Shown here one piece after another: positions 37,129-45,980 of a stretch of 64,000 nucleotides of DNA. The notes beneath the pieces were generated by a model. That model was not told the DNA's origin. It ran no database searches and was given only the letters and a program-made list of their open reading frames with translations. Source of the DNA: Penelope pileata (lineage: Eukaryota; Chordata; Aves; Galliformes; Cracidae); NCBI GenBank assembly GCA_013396635.1, contig WBMW01000582.1, positions 1,422,230 through 1,486,229 on the forward strand, in the 5' to 3' direction. Position 1 is the stretch's first letter. Every line of letters begins with the position of its first letter. Position numbers and translations under genes: made by a program.

Positions 37129-39269
37129 TGACCGTATAACAAAAACTATAACAATACTCAGAAATCTCACTTTTAGCTGCTGAAAAGTACCAGGTCACTC
37201 CCAAACACTACTGAAAATTTTGCCTACAGAGCATAACTAGTCTTTCATGTCCAACCTAGTGCACCCAGATGCATTGATTATGTGCTTGAAGGTAAACAAG
37301 GGAGAGCAGTAATTTTGTATGAAAGCTGCACAAAGGCAGCTTCCTGTTTACCAGCAAAAAAATAGATCTTTTCTGGGTTTGTTTGTTTTATGCCTAGGAA
37401 GGAAAGTATCAGGTAAAGGAAATCAAGATTAGAGTTGTTCTCTGTCCTGATTATCTGAGATTTTGGACATCCCTGTTTTCAAAAACGTTCACTTTTTTGG
37501 AAGGGTCTGGAGAGCATTGACAGGGTGTGTCTCTTGCACGAGTTCTCTTGAATGCCTTTATTTTTCTATCACATACTGTTGAAAGTATGTCTGTCTTAGA
37601 GATAGGCACATTAAGTTTCTCAATCTAATTGTCCTGTTTCTTGAAAAGAAAAATAAAATGTAGAATTCAGAGTCAAGTATAGTTTCTAAGAAATAAAATA
37701 CAGTGTAAGAGACAACATGACATGCTACATGAAAGACTGCAGTCCTAGGTGTAATGTACATATGTTGTTACTCTCATAAAATTCCCCTTAATAGCAGAAA
37801 ATGACTCATAATAACAGGAGTTTGTCCAATTAAGAAAGGACTAAGTAAAAAACCTTGCCCATGGAGTCTTCTGTATCTTCAGGTTTTCATTAGGTCACTG
37901 GACTGCTGGTGATTTGTATTCATTACATCAGCTTTGATTATGAGGTATGAATCAACAGCTAATACTGGAAAGCAGTCTTTATGGAAAAAGACTAAAGCAT
38001 TTCTCTAGATAGATCACAGATGTGCCTCTGTACATTTTACATCTGCTGTAGGAGATGATGTTGATTAAATAAATATTACAAATATGCAGAAGTTATAATT
38101 ACAATTTGAAAATAGGTATATTTTTTGAAATTCACTGTCATTTGGACAACACTGCTATTAAGACCCCACCAGCTGAGTCCTTTTCATAGGAGAAATATAG
38201 GGATGAATGTTTTTTTTTTAAATCAGTTTTCTAAGATGCATCAAGAAGGTGCACTTGTTCAATAGAAGATATTTTCCTCCCATAAATGGGATTGTTAACT
38301 CCCGAACCGCAAACAAAAAAAAAAAAAGACATCCAAACACAACACTGAGTAGTTTTGGTATTTCTTACTTGGGTAGGAAAGAAAAGCTAAAAGAGAAGCT
38401 AGCAGAACTTTAAGAAGCAGCTTTCATGCCTGGAGTTGCAGAATAACGTGCATAATGATTTCACAAGCTTTGCACAGTATGCATCTCTGAGTATACATGA
38501 GTACATTCGACTTAAAGTCACATATGCGCAACAAAACAAATAATGAATAATGAGATGCTGAAACTGAACTGTCACTGAGGTAGCAATTCTGTGTGCCTCA
38601 TTTTTGCTTCAGTAACTCTTTCCTTTTAGCCCGAGGCACAAGCAGAACAAACAATTAGTGCAGTAATTGATGAGCTGTGCCTTCAAAGCATGTGGTGACC
38701 ATGGCTATGCTTTACAAGTCTAATAATGCAAACATCTCTTCCTTGTGATTAGCATGCTGCCTGTTCACTGACTGTGCTTGAAACCTGCATGTGTATCAGT
38801 TTTTCATTTCATTTTTTTGGTTACTGAACCTCTAACAAACTGATCATTTTGGTTTTAGATTCCAATTGTATTTGTTTATGGAACTGGTGAAATGCTTACA
38901 AATGTACTTTGTTTTCAGGGAACCTAACCTAGCCTTCTGATGGGGTTGAATTTAGTTGATTGCGATATGCAAAATAAAGTTGTATGTATGTAAAAGCTCT
39001 CTGGTTTTATATGTCTGGTTTTGCTGTACTTGAGCTAATCAAACATTGATATTTCTTGAGTCAGGTTTTATCCACAACTTGTCTATTGAACGTTTACTTA
39101 TGATAAAAAAAATCCAAGCATTTCTAAAAGCCAGCAAAAGTTGAAGATTCCTGTTGTTGTTTTTGTAGTCATAGGATGCATATTTAATCAATAAATTCTA
39201 GGATGGGATAAAATGAAATTATATGGTGTACAAGAAGAATTAAGCTGATAAACAGCATACCATTTAGAA
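37129..39269. other. Unique non-coding stretch, possibly with a conserved element
   Basis: No mobile element or exon recognised. The part around 38430-38800 is rich in homeodomain-type words (TAATTG, ATTAG, TAATGA) and looks like conserved non-coding sequence; this is impression only. An A-run of about 13 lies near 38315. Confidence 0.5.
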
Positions 39270-39605
39270 GCTTTGCGAGAGGGTATCTTTCATAGGGTCA
39301 GGCAGGAAATACGCCTGGGTAACACAAAAGGTCCCAAAACTCTTATGACTGCCCCTGCCCCTCTCCCTCTCCCTCTCCCCCTCTCTCAAACTTCTTCTTT
39401 CTCAAGCTTCTTCCTCCAGCTGCTCCCTCAAGCTCCTTTCTTCTCTGGCTGGCTGGCCTTTATCTAAGCCTGGGGCAACTCCGCCCCAGGTCCACCTCTT
39501 CCGGTCACAGGTGCAAGTGATTCACCTGTATTCCCCAGGCCAGCCACACCCCTCCACCATGTGCTCAATCCTCAGTTCATGCTGGGATCAACTGTTTCCC
39601 TACAG
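39270..39605. repeat. Unclassified interspersed repeat, copy B (LTR-like)
   Basis: Longer copy of the repeat at 36901-37128, about 70 percent similar by eye over the last 150 bases. It begins near 'tttgcgagagggtatctttc', passes through a CCCTCT-rich tract (39352-39388) and ends '...tgtttccctacag'. It has no open coding frame worth noting. The same caveat on family applies; no target-site duplication is convincing. Confidence 0.6.
39352..39388. repeat. (CCCTCT)n pyrimidine tract
   Basis: GCCCCTCTCCCTCTCCCTCT and a following CCCCCTCTCTC form a strand-asymmetric pyrimidine tract inside repeat copy B. Confidence 0.85.
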
Positions 39606-39751
39606 AATCAAATAAGTTTTCTAATGAACTGAAAACATCTTACAATTAAACAGAAATGTAACATATTACATGCAGGGAAATATTCATCAGTGATTTCTAG
39701 CCTTTCTAGCATGTATGTCTTTCTCTAAACTTGTTTTTATATTTCAGACAA

Positions 39752-40382
39752 TAAAATCACAGAATCACAGAATCGTAGGGGTTGGAAAGGACCTCTGGAA
39801 AGAATCTAGTCCAAACCCCCCACCCCTCCCCCCGCTAAAGCAGGTTTCCTAGAGGAAACACAGGAAAGCATCCAGGCAGGTTTTGAGTATCTCCAGAGAA
39901 GGAGGCTCCACACCCTCTTTGGGCAGCTTGTTCCAGTGCTCTGTCATGCTTGCAGTAAAGAAGTTTTTCCTCATTTTTGCATGGAACTTCCTATGTTCCA
40001 GTTTGTGCCCGTTACCGCTTGTTCTGTCACAGGACACCACTGGGAAAGATCCTGGCTCCATCCCCTTGACTCCCACCCTTTAGATATTTATATGCATTGG
40101 TAACATCCGCCACTGGTCTCCTCTCCTCCAGGCTCAACAGTCCTAGGTCTCTCAGCCTTTCATCACAAGGGAGATGCTCTGGGCCCCTCACCATCTTTGT
40201 GGCCATCCACTGGACTCTCTAGAAGTTCCCTGTCTCTTGAACTGGGGAGCCCAGAACTGGACACAGTACTTCAGATGTGGCCTCACCAGGGCAGAGTAGA
40301 GGGGGAGGATCACCTCCCTTGACCTGCTGGCAATGGCCTTTTTAATGCACCCCAGGATACCATTGGTCGTCTTGGCCACAAG
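39752..40382 (-). mobile_element. CR1 LINE, 5'-truncated; arm 1 of a near-identical inverted pair
   Basis: The complement ends in CGATTCTGTGATTCTGTGAT. The complement of 40188-40379 encodes the CR1 ORF2 block [20 protein letters not shown] with [19 protein letters not shown], and that of 39849-40076 encodes [16 protein letters not shown] with [20 protein letters not shown] frameshift after 'QFKRQ' breaks the ORF, and exactly the same break occurs in the copy at 45026-45980. Bases 39879-40382 align without gaps to the complement of 45370-45873 with two mismatches, whereas 39752-39878 is clearly diverged from the matching tail of the other copy. The 5' end of this copy coincides with the edge of the near-identical tract. 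Confidence 0.96.
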
Positions 40383-40604
40383 TACACACCTTAAATATTT
40401 TCTATGTAATCAAATAAGAAAATGAGGCTTTGTTTTCTTATTACAGTCTTCTGGAATCTGTAAAATAACATGCTGGTCATGGATAAATATTGACTTTTTG
40501 CATATGAATACTCTAAAACAAGAAACCAAGAAAAGAGATCTGCTTTTTTTAAATACTAGTGGAGTCTCCCAGCTGAACTCAAATACATGCTTAAAAACTA
40601 TTTA
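40383..40604. other. Short unique spacer
   Basis: AT-rich spacer between a CR1 copy and a mariner element; nothing recognised. Confidence 0.5.
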
Positions 40605-41156
40605 TGAGGGCTGTTCCGAAAGTAATGCATCCTGTGTTGTTGTATTGGCCCAAAATGTCAGAGGTGTATGTTGGTGTGGCAGTAGAGGCTGAACCTTCCC
40701 ACCAATATTCCATTCCATTTTATTGCTGTGCAAAGAGACAGCAACAGAGGGACATTCTGAGAAAATAGCATCTGACATGGAAGCGCGTATGAAACAAAAG
40801 TGTGAAACTGAATTCCTCCATACAGAAAAAAATGGCACCCATTGACATCCATGGATGCTTGCTGAACATTTCTGGAGACCAAACAGTGGATGTGAGCACA
40901 GTGAGGCAGTGAGTGGTGCGTTTCAGCAGCGGCGATGGTGACAGTGGGGCACCTCTGCTGGTGCAAATTTTTATGAGTGTGGCTTGCAGGTTCTTGTCCA
41001 TGGCTGGCAAAAATGTATAGCTAGTGATGGTGACTGTTGAAAAAAAGTGCTTCATAGCTGAGGACTTTCCCTACCAAATAGTGTTATTGTGCTCTTTGCA
41101 GCTGCCATAGTTTCCATGGAAAGAAGTAGGAGGCATTACTTTCGGAGCTACCTACA
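40605..41156 (+). mobile_element. Mariner-type DNA transposon, internally deleted (about 0.55 kb)
   Basis: Terminal inverted repeats pair TGAGGGCTGTTCCGAAAGTA with the complement of TACTTTCGGAGCTACCTACA, and a TA dinucleotide flanks both ends (40603-40604 and 41157-41158), the hallmark of Tc1/mariner insertion. From about 40764 on the plus strand there is a degraded N-terminal transposase region (start ATGGAAGCGCGTATGAAACA; later words GDQTVDVSTV recovered after a frameshift) that belongs to the DNA-binding helix-turn-helix part. The catalytic D,D34D region is missing; the sequence jumps to the C-terminal end and 3' terminal repeat. Full-length mariners are about 1.3 kb, so this is a non-autonomous derivative. 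It resembles the chicken mariner family often called Galluhop/Mariner1_GG, but the family name is from memory. Confidence 0.88.
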
Positions 41157-42410
41157 TATTTATTTTCAGATACTTGTTTTTTCATAGTTCTATATATTTA
41201 AAAATACAGCAGAAAGCCAGAAGGATGAAAGATATATTTTCTGTAACATGCCCTTTTCAGTTCTGCAAGATTTCTTTCTCAAGAAAGCATCATAACTTTA
41301 ATATATGCAATTTAATAATGTTAACACAGATATTTAGAGCTCTCTTTGCACTTGCATCAAAACACAAATTAACAGTGTTAATAAACAACTCTGCAGTCAC
41401 TGGATACTAGTTATCAACTGTATGTGTGGTGACTTCAGACCCATGACTCCTAGATAACAAGGGATGCCTTTCTAGAGGTTTCCTTTATTCCCTCTGTCTT
41501 CTACTGCTGAGAACTTCGTAGCCCCTTATCTGCATGCATACCATAAATTCCAGTTCTTACCACATTAGGTGTGCTCATTCAGCATCACTTAAAAGATTGT
41601 TCTACAGGTGTCTCTACGCATTTGGAGGAGCTAAAAGCTAACCCTAAAAATCATCAGATCACTGATCCATGAAAAAACAGATGAGATAAGATTTATAGCC
41701 ATGTAAAGTCAGCTCTGCCAAGAAATCCATCCACATGAATGCAGATCTGTCATACATGGGAAACACAGCATAAAAACAGAGCATTGTTTAGAGTTACATA
41801 TACCAGGATTTTGATGGTCTTTCCAGCGATAGGTAAAATCTTCTGCGGCATAAGCTTAAAATACAGGCAGAAGTTGAGGTGAGGTGAAGTTTGGGAAACA
41901 GTAAATTAGGTGTCTGTCCATCAGACTGAGTCTGAACTTACCTTTCAAGTACTGTTTTTAGCCGTTTTCTTTTTTTCACCATTTACTATGAAACAAGAAT
42001 GTTATACAGGAAAAGATTTCCACTGCAGTGTCTGGCACAATACTTGAGCTTTTTCTGAGTGCTTGTAATTGCTTTAGAACTCAGTTAAGCACTTCAAATT
42101 TTATTTTATTATTTTAATGTGTTTTCTTTACAGTTGATTAATCTATTGCCAAATTTTCAAAATTTCATGTCTTGTTTTGTTGTTTTCACACAACTAAATG
42201 TCTTCCTGTGCAAGTCTTTTCTCAGGATTTACCCTCTTTAATGGAAAATCTTAGGAAGGATTGAAAGTATTATTTTAAAATGAAGTGAGTATTCTGGAAG
42301 CTTGTGTATTCAAAACATGCAATTGACTCTGCCAAAAGAAAACCCTTTCATTATTAATTAAAATTTATGTAAAAAGACTGTCCACAACTTGAAACTCCTA
42401 CAAAAAATGA
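41157..42410. other. Unique AT-rich non-coding stretch
   Basis: No repeat or exon recognised; the 78-codon frame at 41174-41410 has no motif. Confidence 0.5.
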
Positions 42411-42494
42411 ATGGGTGTGGAAGAATACCTGCAACCATCAGAACCAGAAGATATAATGAGGTGGATTGAGGCTTTATGCTCTGCCAAGAATCAA
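42411..42494 (+). other. Exon-like segment resembling a PH-domain C-terminal helix
   Basis: The 28-codon frame reads MGVEEYLQPSEPEDIMRWIE followed by ALCSAKNQ. The pattern of an acidic run, then W-I-x-A-L, is typical of the last helix of pleckstrin-homology domains, where the Trp is nearly invariant. The frame ends in phase 0 at CAA followed by GTAAGT (42495-42500), which matches the vertebrate splice-donor consensus at all six intron positions. Against a live exon: an in-frame TGA lies immediately upstream (42408-42410), the only AG available as acceptor has no pyrimidine tract, and no other PH-domain exon was seen. It may be a decayed exon or coincidence. I cannot name the gene. Confidence 0.3.
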
Positions 42495-42523
42495 GTAAGT
42501 CCTAGGGACATTTTTTTTTTTTT

Positions 42524-42567
42524 NNNNNNNNNNNNNNNNNNNNNNNNNNNNNNNNNNNNNNNNNNNN
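42524..42567. other. Assembly gap (44 n) between a T-run and an A-run
   Basis: Thirteen T precede and seven A follow the run of n. The homopolymers probably caused a sequencing stop. The true length of the missing sequence is not known from this window. Confidence 0.95.
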
Positions 42568-45025
42568 AAAAAAAGGTTTATTCTTCTCAAATTAATCAGT
42601 GCTGAAAATTTTCTATTGCTCAGTTTACATAAAGTAGTAGATTATTTATGCTCTTATGCATTTCCATTTCAACCCCAGTTGCTCTCTTTCTTTCCTTTAA
42701 TCTGCCTTACAGTACGGTTAAAAAAAAGTCTTTGTGATTCAAACTGGAAGTTAAGTTTAAGTAGATTGAACGAAGCCAAAATTTTTAAAGATGTTCAGCT
42801 ATAAATGGTGACTTAAATAAACAATCCCCATAAATTTACTCTGAAAACACAAGGACAAATATTATTTAATCTACTAAAGATTCAAAAAAATCTGTGCAGG
42901 TTTCCAGTGCAAATATGGAATATTACTGCGCACAATTATGCATGATCATGCTGTGTTCATATTGGCTGTGATATACCGGATAAAACAGTTGATAAAACAA
43001 AAGCTTAACAAACTTGTCAGCTTCATGGACAATGGGATGGTTAGAGGTCCTGTTTTTATCCATGACTCATAGCAGTAGCAAACATGAAACACCTAGTCTG
43101 TCCAAATTCAGAGAATTCACGGTGGTTATTCATAGCAGCATACACTCATTATCGGGCTTGCAATGTGTTTAGTTTGGTTTTAAAGGTTTTCTTTTGATTG
43201 ATGCACTCTAGTCTTGTACTTTTCAACTGCTAGCTTGAATTTTCTGATGCTCCAGCTATTCTTCTCATTGTGTATGCTGTGCACAAGAGAAAAAGTAGGT
43301 GGCATAGAAGGAAAATGAACAGATGTCAGGATGTGACATTTCTGAATGCAAAGGACTTTAAGTACAAAAGTTTGAACAGAAATTTCCTAATGCTACTTCA
43401 AGGCCAAGGCGAGATTCATACTTTTCCATTGACTGTCTGAAAGTATCCTTGAAACCCATCAAAGCTAAAGCCTCTTCTACTGATTGAATTTGAACCTACT
43501 CTATCCTACTCTATTAACCTTTGACAAGAGTAAATATTCAATTGAATAAAGGTAATTTTATTGTGCTTCGTGGATGGTACAGAGGAGTGCTCAAAAAATA
43601 AAAATAAAGAAAAATACCGACTAGCAAACTCCAGCTGCAGCATAGTTTTTTGTCGCAAACATTCTAACTTTCTAAGATTTTCTCATTTTTCTTCACTTTA
43701 AAAATACAATAGACCAGAAGTATATTTTTTTTACTGCTTTGTGGAAATTTTTACTTTTTTTTTTTTCCAGATAAAACAAGCACAAAAACCTGCAGAGGCT
43801 GGTTGCAGAGTGAGAATGATTTAGTAGATCTTGAATCTTCTAATTCATAGACATATCACATACCTACAATACAAATCAAAACATTCCAACTATATGTAGC
43901 AAGACTTTGTACCACCCTTTGGACTTTTTCCCGAAAATTCAACTCTTCTGTAGTGCATGTGAAACACTGAAAGGCAACGTAACAGGCTGATGGTAAGGTG
44001 TCTTCTGTTCAGCCTAATGGCCAAAAGTTACGAAGCCCTACGATTCTGCTTGCTTACATGCCTTTAAATAACTTCCTGAGCCAAGAACTCACATTTAGTG
44101 TTCCCATCCAGGAAAACTGGAATGAGGATAGAAGTCAAATGGGGCAGGGATGATAGAGGAACTACAGCATTATTAATCTGCATTCTGCACAGAAAAAAAA
44201 AACAAAAACCACTAGTGTGACTATTCCCCTTAACACCAGCCTGAGAAAGAATTTTGTTATTTGCTGTCTTCCTATTGTATTGTTCTCTGCTGTGACAGTT
44301 AAGCCTATACTAAAGTTCTTTGCTAAACTTGCAATTGCTCTGCTTTCCAGGAGAGCCACCTTCCTGAAGACAAAAATCAATGAATCACACAGACCTAGTC
44401 TTCGTTAGGTGGAAAAAACTCATGCTCCTACACGATGAACTGAGGGATCAGCTTCTACACAAACACAAAAATAAGCAGAGCTTTGCATAAAAATTTGTGA
44501 ATAATTAATATAAAATATTATGGAATTTTAAACTAAAGCAAGTTTTGAGAAGAATATGTTCAGAGAGGAGGAAACTATGCAAATAATTATTATTGGTAGC
44601 AAAAAGAAAAACAGCATTTCACCTATTATTTACTGAAATCTGAAAGAACTCTAATGTGTGCTTACAAAAAAAACTAAACAACCAGCTAGTTACTGAACAG
44701 GGTAATCCAAAACTCATCAGGGCCAAGGAAAAGCTGTTCCTTATTTTAACAGACTCTGAATTGGTAAATATACGCAGATGTTAAGGCTGCTGCTTTGGTG
44801 ACTTTTGTTCTCTTTTTATGAAAGCCAGTCTCACATCTTAACCTGCTGTGGTGCTTCTTTATACTGAAGTACTTCTGATCTTTAGATTTCAGATTGACTT
44901 AGCAGCAGATAATCTGACCCATTTTACAATGGTCTCCTGCCTAGAAGTTAAGAAATCTAAACTTAAATTGTAAAGAGCCACAGTTTAAAGTTTTTTTCAG
45001 ATCCCACTCAGCAGAGGCGTCATCT
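42568..45025. other. Unique AT-rich non-coding stretch
   Basis: No repeat or exon recognised. A T-run of about 16 lies near 43756-43770. Open frames of 62-72 codons (for example 44162-44380 minus and 44217-44408 plus, overlapping) have no motif. Confidence 0.5.
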
Positions 45026-45980
45026 TCTGGTGTTGTTCAACGTGTTCATTAGTGACATGGATGAAAGGATAGAATGCAACCTCAGCAAGTTTGCTGATGA
45101 CATGAAGATGGGAGTAGCGGCTGACACACCAGAAAGCTGTGCTGCCATTCAGTGAGACATGGACAGGCTGGAGAATTGGGTGCAAAGGAACATAATGAGA
45201 TTCAACAAGGATAAGTGCAGAGTCTTACACCTGGGGAGGAATAACTGCATGCAGGCACAGCTTGTGATAAAACTGGTACAGGTTAGGGGATGACCTGCGA
45301 GTGAGGAGCTCTGCAGAGGACTTGGATGTCCTGGTGGACAACAAGTTGGCCATGAGCCAGCAGTGCACTCTTGTGGCCAAGACGACCAATGGTATCCTGG
45401 GGTGCATTAAAAAGGCCATTGCCAGCAGGTCAAGGGAGGTGACCCTCCCCCTCTACTCTGCCCTGGTGAGGCCACATCTGAAGTACTGTGTCCAGTTCTG
45501 GGCTCCCCAGTTCAAGAGACAGGGAACTTCTAGAGAGTCCAGTGGATGGCCACAAAGATGGTGAGGGGCCCAGAGCATCTCCCTTGTGATGAAAGGCTGA
45601 GAGACCTAGGACTGTTGAGCCTGGAGGAGAGGAGACCGGTGGCGGATGTTACCAATGCATATAAATATCTAAAGGGTGGGAGTCAAGGGGATGGAGCCAG
45701 GATCTTTCCCAGTGGTGTCCTGTGACAGAACAAGCGGTAACGGGCACAAACTGGAACATAGGAAGTTCCATGCAAAAATGAGGAAAAACTTCTTTACTGC
45801 AAGCATGACAGAGCACTGGAACAAGCTGCCCAAAGAGGGTGTGGAGCCTCCTTCTCTGGAGATACTCAAAACCCACCTGGATCCTTTTCTGTGTAACTTA
45901 CTCTAGGAAAACTGCTTTAGCAGAGGGGGGTTGGACTAGATGATCTCAAGAGGTCCGTTCCAACACCCACAATTCTCTGT
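45026..45980 (+). mobile_element. CR1 LINE, longer 5'-truncated copy; arm 2 of a near-identical inverted pair
   Basis: The copy starts in the reverse-transcriptase palm: 45026-45190 encode a region with SKFADDMKMG (the catalytic FADD box). It continues through 'gccatgagccagcagtgcac' and ends with a worn CR1 tail (CACAATTCTCTG). The frame is broken by stops, for example in the segment following AAIQ near 45153. Open frame 45301-45564 (87 codons) carries the ORF2 block with [20 protein letters not shown] and ends at the same frameshift seen in the copy at 39752-40382; 45676-45906 carries the C-terminal block with [20 protein letters not shown]. Bases 45370-45873 form the 504-bp near-identical tract, and 45874-45980 is much more diverged from the other copy. 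Confidence 0.96.

Noticed and set aside
40658..41055. Open frames of 102 and 111 codons on the minus strand
   Set aside because: They are antisense to the decayed mariner transposase region and have no mariner-like sequence themselves.
45669..45876. Minus-strand frames antisense to the CR1 copy (and their twin at 39883-40083 on the plus strand)
   Set aside because: Shadows of the CR1 ORF2 C-terminal region; the sense strand carries the recognisable protein.
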